A DNA stretch of 64,000 nt from Myxococcus stipitatus (GCF_038561935.1 NZ_CP102770.1:5580001-5644000), one strand, 5' to 3'. Numbered from the stretch's first letter, positions 10,148 to 19,426 are shown. Numbers and translations: made by a program. The notes: a model not told the origin generated them from the sequence alone.

Positions 10148-12562
10148 TCAGGCACGCAGCGAAGCACCCAGCCTCTGGTTCACCTCGCTGATGATGCGCT
10201 GATGCGCCTCGCTGACCTCCACGTCCGTCAGCGTCCGGTCCGGTGAACGGTAGCGCAGCGCGTACGCCAGGTTCTTCTTCCCCTCGGGAATCGGCTTGCC
10301 CGTGTAGACGTCGAACACCAGCGCGTCCTCCACCAGCGGGCCGCCCACCTCCAGAATCACCTTCCGCACGTCCTCGTTCGCCTGCTCCACCGGCACCACC
10401 ACCGCCAGGTCTCGCAGCACGGCCGGGAACTTCGGCAGCAGGTGGTACTCCGGCACCAGCCGCGCGGCCGCATACAGCGGCGCCGTGTCCAGCTCGAACA
10501 CGAACACGCCCTCCGGCAGCCCCAGCGCCTTCACCACGCGGGGGTGCAGCTCACCCACGTAGCCCAGCACCGTCCCGTCCGCCCCCTTCACCTCCGCGCT
10601 CGCACGCGGGTGGTACGCCGCCGGCCCACCCGGCGACCAGGTGGTGCCCTCCACGCGCAGCGCCGCGAGCACCGCTTCCACCGCGCCCTTCGCGTCGTAG
10701 AAGTCCGCCCGGGCATCCTTCTGCGTCCAGCTCCGGCCGCCTCCGCGCAGGCCCCACATCAACCCCGCCACCCGATGCACCTCACGCGCAGCGGGACGAA
10801 TCCCCTGCCCGCCCTCCGCGTCGCGGAAGTAGGCCCGCCCCGTCTCGTACACCGACACCGACTCCACCTGGTGCCGCACGCTGCGCGACAGGTTCTCCAG
10901 AAGCCCCGGCAACAGGCTGGTGCGCATCACCGACTGCTCGACACTCAACGGATTGAGCAGCGCCACGGGCTGCTCCTTCAGGCCCAGCACCTCCAGGCTC
11001 TTCGGCGCGACGAACGAGTAGTTCACGACCTCGCTCAGCCCCGCCCCCGCCAGGGAGTGACGCAGCCGCCGCTCCGCCTCGGCGTGCGCGGGCTCCGGCG
11101 CCAGCTCGGCCAGACCACGCGGCAGCTTCGCCGGGATGTTGTCGTAGCCGTACACGCGAGCGACCTCCTCCAGCAGGTCCTCCTCACGCTCCACGTCCAC
11201 GCGTGCCCGAGGCACCTCGTACGTCGCCTGCCCCGCGCTCTCCGCGACCTTCTTGAAGCCCAGCGCCTCCAGGATGCGGCGCACCTCGGCCTCGGCCACC
11301 GCCACGCCCAGGACCTTCTCCACCCGAGCGAAGCGCAGCGTCACTTGCCGGGCCGGCTTCTCCGCCGGGTACACATCCACCCGACCCGGCGCCACCGTGC
11401 CACCCGACAGCTCCGCGATGAGCTGCGCGGCCCGCTCGAGCGCCGGCACCACCGCGTCCAGGTCCGCGCCCCGCTCGAAGCGGTGCGACGCCTCCGTGTG
11501 CAGCACGTGCCGCTTCGCCGTCCGCCTCACACCCGAGCCCACGAAGTTCGCCGACTCCAGCACCAGCCGCGTCGTCTTCTCCGTCACCTCGCTGTCCCCA
11601 CCACCCATCACACCCGCGAGCGCCTGCGGCGTGGACTGGTCGCAGATGACCAGGTCGTCCGCGTCCAGCGTCCGCACCTTGCCGTCCAGCGTGGTCAGCT
11701 TCTCGCCCTTCGCCGCCATGCGGACGACGATCTGCTGCCCCGCGAGCTTGTCCAGGTCGAACGCGTGCAGCGGCTGGCCGAACTCCAGGTTCACGTAGTT
11801 GGTGACGTCCACCACGTTGTTGATGGCGCGCACGCCACAGGCCTTCAGTCGGTCCTGCATCCACTGCGGCGACGGCTTGATGGTGACGTTCTCCACCACC
11901 CGCGCCGCGTACCTCGGGCAGCGCTCCGGGCTCTCCACCCGGACCTTCACCTTCTCGGATGCGGGAGCGCCCGACTCCACGGGCTTCGGCTGGGGTACCT
12001 TCAGCGCCGCCCCCGTCACCACGCCGACCTCGCGCGCCACGCCCAGGTGGCTGAGCGCGTCCGGACGGTTCGGCGTGACGTTGACCTCCAGCACCACGTC
12101 ATCCAGCCCCAGCGCCTCCGCGATGGGCGTGCCGACCTTCTGGTCCGGCGACAGGATGAGCAGGCCGCTGGACTCCTCGCTCAGCCCCAGCTCCTTCGAG
12201 GAGCAGAGCATGCCGGAGCTGTCCACGCCTCGCAGCGCGGCCTGCTTGATCTCCATGCCGTTGGGCAGCTTCGCACCCACCGTGGCCAGCGGCACCTTGT
12301 CGCCGACCTTGAAGTTCTTCGCGCCACACACCACCTGCAGCAGCGTGCCCGTCCCGGCGTCGATCTTCGTGACGGAGAGCTTGTCCGCGTTGGGGTGCTG
12401 CACGGACTCCTGGATCTGCCCCACCACCACGCCCTTGAGCCCTTCGGCCGGACGCTCCAGGCCCTCAATCTCCAGGCCCGCGGCGGTCAACTTGCGCGCC
12501 AGCTCGTCCACCGACGGCGGCAGCGCCACGTAATCACCGAGCCACTTCACTGAAATCTTCAC
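10148..12562 (-). CDS. pheT: Phenylalanine--tRNA ligase beta subunit
   Basis: Beta chain of the alpha2-beta2 phenylalanyl-tRNA synthetase, 804 aa, the normal length for the long bacterial form. It begins MKISVKWLGDYV and has an EMAP-type tRNA-binding domain (about residues 40-150), the B3/B4 region with the proofreading site, a B5 domain, a catalytic-like core, and a C-terminal ferredoxin-like anticodon-binding domain (FPAVLRDLAVVV). I chose the GTG at 12562 because it gives the conserved N-terminus and has AGAGGGTGG just upstream; an in-frame ATG 23 codons earlier would add a Pro/Arg-rich stretch not typical of the family. It follows pheS by 93 bases and is followed by ihfA, so it belongs to the rpmI-rplT-pheS-pheT-ihfA operon. 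Confidence 0.97.
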   Translation of the reverse strand: MKISVKWLGDYVALPPSVDELARKLTAAGLEIEGLERPAEGLKGVVVGQIQESVQHPNADKLSVTKIDAGTGTLLQVVCGAKNFKVGDKVPLATVGAKLPNGMEIKQAALRGVDSSGMLCSSKELGLSEESSGLLILSPDQKVGTPIAEALGLDDVVLEVNVTPNRPDALSHLGVAREVGVVTGAALKVPQPKPVESGAPASEKVKVRVESPERCPRYAARVVENVTIKPSPQWMQDRLKACGVRAINNVVDVTNYVNLEFGQPLHAFDLDKLAGQQIVVRMAAKGEKLTTLDGKVRTLDADDLVICDQSTPQALAGVMGGGDSEVTEKTTRLVLESANFVGSGVRRTAKRHVLHTEASHRFERGADLDAVVPALERAAQLIAELSGGTVAPGRVDVYPAEKPARQVTLRFARVEKVLGVAVAEAEVRRILEALGFKKVAESAGQATYEVPRARVDVEREEDLLEEVARVYGYDNIPAKLPRGLAELAPEPAHAEAERRLRHSLAGAGLSEVVNYSFVAPKSLEVLGLKEQPVALLNPLSVEQSVMRTSLLPGLLENLSRSVRHQVESVSVYETGRAYFRDAEGGQGIRPAAREVHRVAGLMWGLRGGGRSWTQKDARADFYDAKGAVEAVLAALRVEGTTWSPGGPAAYHPRASAEVKGADGTVLGYVGELHPRVVKALGLPEGVFVFELDTAPLYAAARLVPEYHLLPKFPAVLRDLAVVVPVEQANEDVRKVILEVGGPLVEDALVFDVYTGKPIPEGKKNLAYALRYRSPDRTLTDVEVSEAHQRIISEVNQRLGASLRA

Positions 12563-12655
12563 AGGTCCACCCTCTTGCTCACTCGGGACGAAGACAGGAG
12601 CACGGGGCCGCGCCCCCCCCACGGGCGGCATGCGGGCCTCCGCGCTCCGCAGGAC

Positions 12656-13705
12656 TCAGAACTGCTCGAGGAACCGCGAGTCGTTCTCGAACATCATCCG
12701 CAGGTCGTCGATGCGGTAGCGCAGCATGGCGATGCGCTCCACGCCCATGCCGAACGCGTAGCCCGTCACCTCACCCGGGTCATACCCCGCCGAGGTGAAC
12801 ACGTTGGGGTGCACCATCCCGCTGCCCAGCACCTCCAGCCACCCCGTCTGCTTGCACACGCGGCAGCCCTTGCCGCCGCACGAGGTGCAGGAGATGTCCA
12901 CCTCGGCCGACGGCTCGGTGAACGGGAAGAACGACGGGCGGAAGCGCGTGCGCGTGTCCGAGCCGAAGAACGCCTTCACGAACGCATCCAGCGAGCCCTT
13001 CAGCTCGGCGAACGTGACGTCCTTGTCCACCAGCAGCCCCTCCACCTGGTGGAACATCGGCGTGTGCGTGATGTCCGAGTCGCGCCGGTACACCCGCCCC
13101 GGCATCACCGCGCGGATGGGCGGCTTGCGCTGGAGCATGTAGCGGACCTGGACCGGCGACGTGTGCGTGCGGAGCAGCACGGAGCTGTCCGCCTTCTTCG
13201 CGTGGCCCAGCGAGGACTCCTCCACGTAGAACGTGTCCTGCATGTCCCGCGCGGGGTGGTCCTTCGGGAGGTTCAGCGCCTCGAAGTTGAAGTAGTCGAG
13301 CTCGATCTCCGGGCCGCTGGCCACGTCGAAGCCCAGCCGGGAGAACGTGCGGACGATGTCCTCCATCGTCCGGGACACCGGGTGCCGACTCCCCGGCGCC
13401 ACCGTGCGGCCGGGCAGCGTCACGTCCAGCCCAGGGCCCTGGAGCCGAGCCTCCAGCGCCGCGTCCTCCGCGCGCTGGATGGCATCCGAGAGCAACTTCT
13501 CCAGCTCCGCCTTGACGGTGTTCGCGACCTCGCCCAGGGCGCGCCGCTCGTCGGGGGGCAGCTTGCCCATGCCGCCGAGGACGCCGGACAGCTCACCCTT
13601 CTTGCCCAGATAGCGGACCCGAAGCGCCTCCACCGCGGGGAGATCCGCCGCCTGGGCGATCTCCTGCCGAGCGGCCTCCGCCAACGCCTGCAACCTGTCC
13701 CGCAT
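12656..13705 (-). CDS. pheS: Phenylalanine--tRNA ligase alpha subunit
   Basis: Catalytic chain of phenylalanyl-tRNA synthetase, 349 aa. It has an N-terminal coiled-coil tRNA-contacting arm (about residues 1-90, with RYLGKKGELS) followed by a class II catalytic domain with GSRHPVSRTMEDI, the SGPEIELDYFNFEALN stretch, LLRTHTSPVQ and the C-terminal motif GMGVERIAMLRY. The ATG at 13705 has GGAGG ten bases upstream. The frame stays open another 30 codons upstream, but that extension runs straight through the T-tract of the terminator at 13755-13785 and has no ribosome site, so I reject it. The gene contains a C-x2-C-type cluster (CTSCGGKGCRVC) that is common in bacterial PheS variants and may bind zinc. 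Confidence 0.97.
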   Translation of the reverse strand: MRDRLQALAEAARQEIAQAADLPAVEALRVRYLGKKGELSGVLGGMGKLPPDERRALGEVANTVKAELEKLLSDAIQRAEDAALEARLQGPGLDVTLPGRTVAPGSRHPVSRTMEDIVRTFSRLGFDVASGPEIELDYFNFEALNLPKDHPARDMQDTFYVEESSLGHAKKADSSVLLRTHTSPVQVRYMLQRKPPIRAVMPGRVYRRDSDITHTPMFHQVEGLLVDKDVTFAELKGSLDAFVKAFFGSDTRTRFRPSFFPFTEPSAEVDISCTSCGGKGCRVCKQTGWLEVLGSGMVHPNVFTSAGYDPGEVTGYAFGMGVERIAMLRYRIDDLRMMFENDSRFLEQF

Positions 13706-13754
13706 GGCCTTGTCGCCTCCGTTCCACGTTCCCCAGGCCCATGGCCTTCGGGGC

Positions 13755-13785
13755 AAAAAAAAGGGCCGCCCTGGCGAGGCAGCCC
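13755..13785 (-). terminator. Intrinsic terminator/attenuator between rplT and pheS
   Basis: On the minus strand an 8-bp stem (GGGCTGCC with GGGCGGCCC, one G-U pair) is followed by eight T. It ends about 50 bases before the pheS ATG, leaving little room for a separate pheS promoter. In E. coli the pheST attenuator occupies this same place behind a Phe-rich leader peptide (pheM). Here I find no short Phe-rich reading frame with its own stop. A second small hairpin (GGCCC-GCGA-GGGCC) lies further upstream and could take part in alternative folding. Confidence 0.78.
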
Positions 13786-13861
13786 GTTGATTCATGCAGA
13801 TGGGCGACCCGTGAAGGCCACCCCACCCGCTCTGTCACCGGCCCTCGCGGGCCAGCGTGTC

Positions 13862-14209
13862 TCAGGCCGCCTTCGCGATGTTGGCGACGGCCGCGAAGCC
13901 CGCGGGATCCGCGATGGCCATGTCGGACAGCACCTTGCGGTCCAGGCTGATCTTCGCCTTCGCCAGGCCGGCGATCAGCTTCGAGTAGGACAGACCCACC
14001 GTGCGGGCCGCCGCGTTGATGCGGACGATCCACAGGCGACGGAAGTCCCGCTTGCGCTGCATGCGGTCACGGCTGGCGTAGTCCAGCGCGCGCTCCACCG
14101 CCTGGTTCGCCCGGCGGTAGCAGTTCTTCCGGCGGCCGCGGAAACCCTTGGCCAGCTTCAAAATACTATTGCGACGGCGACGAGCCTTTACACCCTTCTT
14201 GACGCGCAT
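13862..14209 (-). CDS. rplT: 50S ribosomal protein L20
   Basis: Early-assembling large-subunit protein that binds 23S rRNA, 115 aa as usual. It starts [20 protein letters not shown], the long basic tail of L20, followed by the [13 protein letters not shown] region and a globular C-terminal half with RINAAAR and [11 protein letters not shown]. In many bacteria L20 also represses its own operon by binding the leader RNA; the long leader upstream of rpmI here (about 215 bases) would allow that, but I cannot show a binding site. GGAGTG precedes the ATG. It follows rpmI by 93 bases. Confidence 0.98.
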   Translation of the reverse strand: MRVKKGVKARRRRNSILKLAKGFRGRRKNCYRRANQAVERALDYASRDRMQRKRDFRRLWIVRINAAARTVGLSYSKLIAGLAKAKISLDRKVLSDMAIADPAGFAAVANIAKAA

Positions 14210-14303
14210 GTGTCACTCACTCCGAACTGCGTAGGTTGTCAGCCCCACACGGCGCAGGCTTCACGCCGCTCCGCCAAGGGCCACGAGGTGTCCGAGTCGA
14301 AAC

Positions 14304-14510
14304 TCAGGCCCCGTAGGGGAACATTTCCTTGATGACCTTCTTCGCGTCCATGTCGCGAAGATGGCTGGTGCCGCGGTTGCCGCGCTTCTGCTTCGGCGTC
14401 TTGGCGTGGGTGAAGAGGTGCTTGCCAAAGGCCTTGGCGTGCTTGACCTTGCCGCCCTTCTTCACCTGGAAGCGCTTCTTCGCGCCACTGCGGGTCTTCA
14501 ACTTCGGCAT
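14304..14510 (-). CDS. rpmI: 50S ribosomal protein L35
   Basis: Small basic ribosomal protein, 68 aa, with the family signature MPKLKTRSGAKKRFQVKKGG near the start and a C-terminal HLRDMDAKKVIKEMFPYG. I start it at the ATG at 14510 because MPKLKT is the universal L35 N-terminus; the frame is open 19 codons further upstream but without any L35 similarity. AAGGAAGG upstream can serve as the ribosome site. It is the first gene of the operon that continues into rplT, pheS, pheT and ihfA. The translation factor gene infC, normally directly upstream, is missing. Confidence 0.97.
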   Translation of the reverse strand: MPKLKTRSGAKKRFQVKKGGKVKHAKAFGKHLFTHAKTPKQKRGNRGTSHLRDMDAKKVIKEMFPYGA

Positions 14511-14733
14511 CGTCCTGATTCCTTCCTTACAGCGTGCCGTCAGCTTCGCGGCCTCAGGCGTTGTCATCCCAGGCCACGGCAGGAGCCGGCAGCCTCTATC
14601 ACTATTTCGTTTCGACTGGAATGGCTACCGCACTCCAGAGGGTACGGACCGATCACCCAACCGTCGCCCCGTGGGGTTGCCCGCCTTCCCGCTCGCCCAC
14701 CAGACCTACACCCCTACCCATTGAAGGTCCGGC

Positions 14734-14761
14734 ACCATACTTGGGTGCGACAGGGAGTCAA
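14734..14761 (-). promoter_or_regulatory. Sigma-70-type promoter for rpmI-rplT-pheST-ihfA
   Basis: On the minus strand TTGACT (14761-14756), a 16-base spacer and TATGGT (14739-14734) lie about 40 bases past the thrS stop. The transcript would have a leader of about 215 bases before the rpmI ATG, long enough for regulation by L20 or another RNA-based control. Both hexamers are close to consensus. Confidence 0.68.
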
Positions 14762-14801
14762 GACCCGTCCGCAAGACACGGGCCAGCCTTGAACCCCTTC
14801 G

Positions 14802-16730
14802 TCACGGAAGCGCCGCCTCCTTGGCCAGCAGGGCCTCGAAGTCGGTGAGCTTCATGCTCTTGAGGTCCTCGCCGCCGTACCGGCGGGGCGCCACGCCCTC
14901 GGCGGCGACTTCGTTGTCGCCTACCACCAGCGTGAAGGGAATCTTCTGGAGCTGCGCCTCGCGGATCTTCGCGTTGAGCGTCATGCCGCGCTCGTCGTAG
15001 TCCACGCGGAAGCCCTTGGCCCGCAGCGAGTCGCGCACCTTGCGAGCGTAGTCCGCCTGACGATCCGCCACGGTGACGATGACCGCCTGCACGGGGGCCA
15101 GCCACGCGGGGAAGGCGCCCGCGAAGTGCTCGATGAGGATGGCCGTGAAGCGCTCGAAGGAGCCGAAGATGGCGCGGTGGAGCACCACGGGGCGGTGCAG
15201 CGCGTTGTCCTCGCCCACGTACGACAGGTCGAAGCGCTCCGGCGCGAGGTAGTCCAGCTGCATGGTGCCCAACTGCCACCGACGGCCGATGCTGTCGGAC
15301 ACCGCGAAGTCGATCTTCGGCCCGTAGAACGCGCCATCGCCCGGGGCCAGCTCGTACGCCAGGCCCAGCGACTCCAGCGCGGCCTTGAGGCCCTCCTCGG
15401 CGCGATCCCAGAGGGAGTCATCCCCCAGGCGCTGCTCGGGACGCGTGGACAGCTTCACCGCGTAGGTGAGCCCCACCGCCTTGTAGACGTGGTCCAGCAG
15501 CTTCACGAAGCGCCGCACCTCATCGGTGATCTGCGCCTCGGTGCAGTAGATGTGCGCGTCGTCCTGCGCGAACTGGCGCACGCGCGTGAGGCCACCCAGC
15601 GAGCCCGCGGCCTCGTTGCGGTGGAGCACGTCCTGGGTGTGCAGGCGCAGCGGCAGGTCGCGGTAGCTGTGCTTCTTGAAGCCGTAGAACAGGTGGTGTG
15701 ACGGGCAGTTCATCGGCTTGAGCGAGAAGTCATGCTCCCCCGACTCGCTGTCGAGCACGAGGAACATGTTCTCCTTGTACTTGCCCCAGTGGCCGCTGGT
15801 CTCCCAGAGCCCCTTGTTGAACATCAGGGGCGTCTTGATCTCCACGTAGCCATCGTTCGCCGTCAGACGGCGCATCCAGTCGGAGAGCGTCTGGTAGAAC
15901 GTCGTGCCCTTTGCGGTCCAGAAGGCGGCACCCGGCGCGTACGGGTGGAAGTGGAAGAGGTCCAGCTCCTTGCCCAGCTTGCGGTGGTCGCGCTTCTTCG
16001 CCTCCTCGATGCGCGTCAGGTACTCCTGCAGCGCCTTCTTGTCGAAGAAGGCCGTGCCGTAGACGCGCTGGAGCATCGGGTTGCGGTGGTCGCCGCGCCA
16101 GTAGGCTCCGCTGGAGGAGAGGATCTTGATGACGCCGATCTTCCCGGTGCTCGGGGCGTGGGGCCCCAGGCAGAAGTCCACCCAGTCGCCGTGGGTGTAG
16201 AGGGTGAGCGTCTTGGCGCCGCGCTCGGCGATGTCCTTGACGATCTCCACCTTGAACTTCTCGCCCTTCTCCTCGAAGAGGCGGATGGCGTCGTCCATGG
16301 AGATCTCCGTCCGGACGAACGCCGAGTCCTTCTTCAGCTCGGCGTTGGCCTCGGCCTCGATCTTCTCCAGGTCCTCGGGCGTGAAGGGCTTCTCACGGAA
16401 GAAGTCGTAGTAGAAGCCCTCCTCCGTCGCGGGACCGATGGTCACCTGCGTGCCGGGGAAGAGCCGCTGGACGGCGCTCGCCACCACGTGGGCGGCGTCG
16501 TGCCGGATGAGCTCCAGGGACTCCGGGCTCTTGGGCGTGAAGATCTGGAGCTTCGCGTCCTCGTCGAGCTTCCGGGCCAGGTCCATGTCCTGACCGTTCA
16601 CCCGAGCGAACAACGCGGCCTTGGCCAGACCGACGCCGATGCTGTCCCGCACGAAGTCCGCGATGGTGGTGCCCCGGGCGGTCTGCTTCTGACTGCCGTC
16701 GGGGAGCGTCACCGTGATCATATCGGACAT
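14802..16730 (-). CDS. thrS: Threonine--tRNA ligase
   Basis: Class II synthetase that charges tRNA-Thr, 642 aa, full length. Domains in order: TGS (about residues 1-65, ITVTLPDGS), the second additional editing domain with the HxxxH-type motif (RHDAAHVVA near 77 and [12 protein letters not shown]), the catalytic core with the zinc ligand region MNCPSHH and [18 protein letters not shown], and the C-terminal anticodon-binding domain ([13 protein letters not shown]). The ATG at 16730 has GAGG six bases upstream. The gene has no room for its own promoter between the hairpin at 16743-16785 and the tRNA-Val gene, so its mRNA is probably a read-through product of the tRNA-Val transcript, or starts at an unrecognised site overlapping them. 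Confidence 0.98.
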   Translation of the reverse strand: MSDMITVTLPDGSQKQTARGTTIADFVRDSIGVGLAKAALFARVNGQDMDLARKLDEDAKLQIFTPKSPESLELIRHDAAHVVASAVQRLFPGTQVTIGPATEEGFYYDFFREKPFTPEDLEKIEAEANAELKKDSAFVRTEISMDDAIRLFEEKGEKFKVEIVKDIAERGAKTLTLYTHGDWVDFCLGPHAPSTGKIGVIKILSSSGAYWRGDHRNPMLQRVYGTAFFDKKALQEYLTRIEEAKKRDHRKLGKELDLFHFHPYAPGAAFWTAKGTTFYQTLSDWMRRLTANDGYVEIKTPLMFNKGLWETSGHWGKYKENMFLVLDSESGEHDFSLKPMNCPSHHLFYGFKKHSYRDLPLRLHTQDVLHRNEAAGSLGGLTRVRQFAQDDAHIYCTEAQITDEVRRFVKLLDHVYKAVGLTYAVKLSTRPEQRLGDDSLWDRAEEGLKAALESLGLAYELAPGDGAFYGPKIDFAVSDSIGRRWQLGTMQLDYLAPERFDLSYVGEDNALHRPVVLHRAIFGSFERFTAILIEHFAGAFPAWLAPVQAVIVTVADRQADYARKVRDSLRAKGFRVDYDERGMTLNAKIREAQLQKIPFTLVVGDNEVAAEGVAPRRYGGEDLKSMKLTDFEALLAKEAALP

Positions 16731-16742
16731 GCGATACCTCGG

Positions 16743-16785
16743 AAAAACCGCGGGCGGCAGGGCTCTTGGAAGCCGTGCCGCCCGC
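16743..16785 (-). terminator. Terminator hairpin between tRNA-Val and thrS (possible thrS attenuator)
   Basis: On the minus strand a perfect 10-bp stem (GCGGGCGGCA / TGCCGCCCGC) with additional inner GGCTT/AGCC pairing is followed by GG and five T. The T-tract ends 12 bases before the thrS ATG and almost touches its GAGG ribosome site. It would end the tRNA-Val transcript; because no thrS promoter fits downstream, any thrS mRNA must be transcribed through it. Confidence 0.82.
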
Positions 16786-16806
16786 TGGAGATCACTTCTA
16801 CTGTAT

Positions 16807-16878
<72 letters not shown>

Positions 16879-16898
16879 GTTGCTGCTGAGGTGCGCGG

Positions 16899-16928
16899 GG
16901 AATAGCAGCGGGCTCCCGCGACTGTCAA
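16899..16928 (-). promoter_or_regulatory. Sigma-70-type promoter for tRNA-Val (and possibly thrS)
   Basis: On the minus strand a perfect TTGACA (16928-16923), an 18-base spacer and TATTCC (16904-16899) lie about 20 bases before the mature tRNA. It is the only recognisable promoter for the tRNA-Val/thrS unit. Confidence 0.72.
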
Positions 16929-16958
16929 GCAAACACGGAGACGCCCTTCGAATCTTCC

Positions 16959-17648
16959 TCACGAGGCATCCGAGATCAGCGCCCGGACCCTCGCCATCAC
17001 CGCGTCGAACATGGCCGGCGTCAGCCGCCCCGTCTGCGTGTTCTGCTGGCTCACGTGATAGCAGCCCAACAGCGTCCTCCCTCCCGGGAGCGAGACCTCC
17101 GCCCCATGGCCGAACGCCGGGCGCGGTGAACCGAACACCACCCCGCTCCGCTCCAACGACGCCAGGGCCGCGTTCCACCCGATGGCCCCCAGCGCCAGGA
17201 GCACCCGGGCCGGAAGCAGCGCCATCTCGCGATCCAGGAACGGGGCGCAGCGGGCTAGCTCCTCCGGCAGCGGCTTGTTGTCCGGAGGCGCACAGCGACC
17301 CGCGGCCACGATGAAGGCGTCCTTGAGGGCCAGGCCGTCCTCCCGATGCTCGCTGGTCCCCTGGTTCGCGAAGCCCGCGCGGTGCAGCCCCGCGAAGAGG
17401 AAGTCCCCGGAGCGATCTCCAGTGAACATCCGCCCCGTCCGGTTCGCGCCATGTGCCGCGGGCGCCAGCCCCACGATGACCAGCCGCGCTCGGGCGTCTC
17501 CGAACCCCGGCACCGGCTTGCCCCAGTAGGTCCACTCCCGGTACGCGCGGCGCTTCACCCGGGCAACTTCCTCGCGCCACTCCACCAGCCGAGGACAGGC
17601 CCGGCACGCCACCATCTCCTGATGGAGCTTCTCCAGCTTCGTCACCAC
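16959..17648 (-). CDS. Family 5 uracil-DNA glycosylase (UDGb type, Fe-S)
   Basis: Base-excision repair enzyme that removes uracil, and in this family also hypoxanthine, from DNA; 229 aa. Motif 1 is GLAPAAHGANRTGR (residues 60-73), the hallmark of family 5, where the usual catalytic Asp/Asn is replaced by Ala-Ala. Four cysteines at 15, 18, 119 and 134 match the 4Fe-4S ligands of the family. Motif 2 is CYHVSQQNTQTGR near residue 196. The start is a GTG at 17648; a second GTG directly follows, so the start is uncertain by one codon. It lies 31 bases downstream of the permease gene on the same strand and could be co-transcribed with it, with no obvious functional link. GC-rich genomes face frequent cytosine deamination, which fits. 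Confidence 0.94.
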   Translation of the reverse strand: MVTKLEKLHQEMVACRACPRLVEWREEVARVKRRAYREWTYWGKPVPGFGDARARLVIVGLAPAAHGANRTGRMFTGDRSGDFLFAGLHRAGFANQGTSEHREDGLALKDAFIVAAGRCAPPDNKPLPEELARCAPFLDREMALLPARVLLALGAIGWNAALASLERSGVVFGSPRPAFGHGAEVSLPGGRTLLGCYHVSQQNTQTGRLTPAMFDAVMARVRALISDAS

Positions 17649-17679
17649 GAGCCCCCGTGCGTCGACACTCGCCAGCAGC

Positions 17680-18876
17680 TCACCGAGGGCCCGCCTCCCC
17701 CATGTAGAGGGACGTCCGCTGGTAGCGCTGGATCACCACGCGAAGGACCACCTTGAGGATGGCGGCCACCGGCACGGCCAGGAGGATGCCCACGAAGCCG
17801 AACAGCTCGCCGAACGCCAGGATGGCGATGATGACCGCCACCGGCGCGAGCCCTACCTTCTCCCCGACGATGCGCGGGGTGATGACGAAGCCCTCCAGCA
17901 TCTGGCCGACGACGAAGGTGCCCACCACCATTCCAATCTGCCAGGGCCCCTGCCACGACAGCATCAACCCCACGAGCGACAGGAGGATGCCCACGCCCGT
18001 GCCCAGGTACGGGACCATGTTGCCGAACCCGGCAATCACCCCGATGACGATGGCCATGTCGATGCGCGCGGCCGACAACCCCGCCGCGTAGATGACCGAC
18101 AGCAGCGCGCCCACCGTGAGCTGACCTCGGACGAAGGCGGAGAGCACCTCGTCCACCTCCGCGAAGCGCCGCCCCACCAGCCCCACCGCGCGACGGGGCA
18201 ACAAGTCCCGCACCCGCCCCATCAGCCGCGGGTAGTCCTGAAGGAAGAAGAAGGCCAGCACAGGCACCACCGCCAACCCCAGCAGCGTCGCCACGAAGCG
18301 CGCCGTGTTGCCCGCGAAGGCGGCCAGGAGTCGCGCCGCCGCGGGCCCCGCGCTCTGCACCAGGTCGGACGCCTGCTGCCCCAGCTCCGCGGTGCGCTGC
18401 CGCACCAGGTCCGGCACCGAGCGGCCCAGGAGTGCCTCCACCCTCGGCACCACCTGCGTGCTCGCCCGGCGGAAGAAGTCCGGGAGCTTCAGCGCCTCAT
18501 CGCGGAACACGGGGATGAGGTAGAGCACCGCCCCCGCCAGCAGCAGCGTCCCCGCCGTGAAGACGAGCGTCGTCCCCAGCGTGCGGTCCAGCCCGCGCTT
18601 CTCGAGCGACGTCACCATCGGGTTGAAGATGTAGGCCCCCGAGAGCGCCAGCAGCACGGGCACCGCCACGCCGCCGAACACCGCGAGCAGCGCGAAGACC
18701 AGCCCCAGCGAGCCGACCATCACACCCGACCACCAGAGGTCGATGCGACGGGCCTCGAGCTCCGTCAGCTCCCCTTCGGGCACCGGAGGCGCCACGGCTT
18801 CGGGGACAGGCTCCACCCCTTGCGATTTGACCGCCTGGAGCACCGGGGGCACCGGCGCCTGGCTCACAGACCCCAC
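17680..18876 (-). CDS. AI-2E family (PerM/YdiK-like) integral membrane transporter
   Basis: Polytopic inner-membrane protein of 398 aa. After a Pro/Val-rich cytoplasmic N-terminus (about residues 1-45) come hydrophobic segments near 48-85 and 105-125, a long amphipathic section (about 125-200), and then a run of segments to the C-terminus containing FVRGQLTVGALLSVIYA, FGNMVPYLGTGVGI and FGELFGFVGILLAVPVAA, which are the conserved AI-2E_transport signatures. Members include autoinducer-2 exporter TqsA and Na+/H+ exchangers; the substrate here cannot be told from sequence. The start is a GTG with AAGAAGAG upstream. An internal start at a later GTG is possible. Confidence 0.92.
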   Translation of the reverse strand: MGSVSQAPVPPVLQAVKSQGVEPVPEAVAPPVPEGELTELEARRIDLWWSGVMVGSLGLVFALLAVFGGVAVPVLLALSGAYIFNPMVTSLEKRGLDRTLGTTLVFTAGTLLLAGAVLYLIPVFRDEALKLPDFFRRASTQVVPRVEALLGRSVPDLVRQRTAELGQQASDLVQSAGPAAARLLAAFAGNTARFVATLLGLAVVPVLAFFFLQDYPRLMGRVRDLLPRRAVGLVGRRFAEVDEVLSAFVRGQLTVGALLSVIYAAGLSAARIDMAIVIGVIAGFGNMVPYLGTGVGILLSLVGLMLSWQGPWQIGMVVGTFVVGQMLEGFVITPRIVGEKVGLAPVAVIIAILAFGELFGFVGILLAVPVAAILKVVLRVVIQRYQRTSLYMGEAGPR

Positions 18877-18980
18877 CGGGCTCTTCTTGTTGCGCCGTCT
18901 GATGACCCACTCCTTCCGCGAAGCACTCGTGGATTACGGCTCCTTCAAGCCGCCATTGCGATTCGCGCACTCCTGCATGG

Positions 18981-19367
18981 CTAAGGCGTCGACGGGCGCA
19001 GCTGAACGGTCAGCCGGGCCCGCGCGCCGCTGGGCTCATAGTACGTCGTGTAGGGCCAATACCCCTGCTTCTTGACCTCGATGTGGTGCAGCCCCACGCC
19101 CAGACTGAGCCCTCGGGGGTTGCCCGAGTAGTCGCTGCACAGCCCCTGCAGCACTCCGTCCAGGTAGACGTCCGCGTCCTCGGGCTCGCACCGCAGCGTC
19201 ACGTCGCCCGTGGTGCTTCGCGCCCCGGCCATCAGCTCGCGGGCCCGCGACAGCGAGTCGGGCTCCTTCGCTCCAGCACAGCCCATCCCAGCGGCGAGGA
19301 GCAGCCCTGCCCCACCAGCACACACCACTCGCGAGAGCAGCCGGCCAGCCGCGCCCTGTCGACCAAC
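18981..19367 (-). CDS. Small PEGA-domain lipoprotein
   Basis: A 128-aa lipoprotein. The N-terminus has basic residues, a hydrophobic run (CAGGAGLLLAAGMGC) and a lipobox ending in Cys. Residues about 60-125 form one PEGA-like beta domain: VTLRCEPEDADVYLDGVLQG, then GLSLGVGLHHIEVKKQGYWPY. PEGA domains are common in myxobacterial surface proteins and are thought to mediate binding to other proteins or envelope parts. I chose the ATG at 19367 because GAAGG precedes it and it leaves a normal signal peptide; an ATG 14 codons upstream has no ribosome site. It follows the LPP20-like gene by 59 bases and is probably in the same operon. Confidence 0.78.
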   Translation of the reverse strand, partial: VGRQGAAGRLLSRVVCAGGAGLLLAAGMGCAGAKEPDSLSRARELMAGARSTTGDVTLRCEPEDADVYLDGVLQGLCSDYSGNPRGLSLGVGLHHIEVKKQGYWPYTTYYEPSGARARLTVQLRPSTP

Positions 19368-19426
19368 CATCGAGAACCTTCGCCGCGTGTTCCTGAACCT
19401 CGAAAGCATCCGCCGAGGTTCTATCG

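Noticed and set aside
13706-13795. N-terminal extension of pheS by 30 codons
   Set aside because: It would translate the T-tract of the terminator and has no ribosome site; the family start is at 13705.
14760-14785. Hairpin CCCGT/ACGGG after thrS as terminator
   Set aside because: Only five pairs and it merges with the -35 box of the rpmI promoter.
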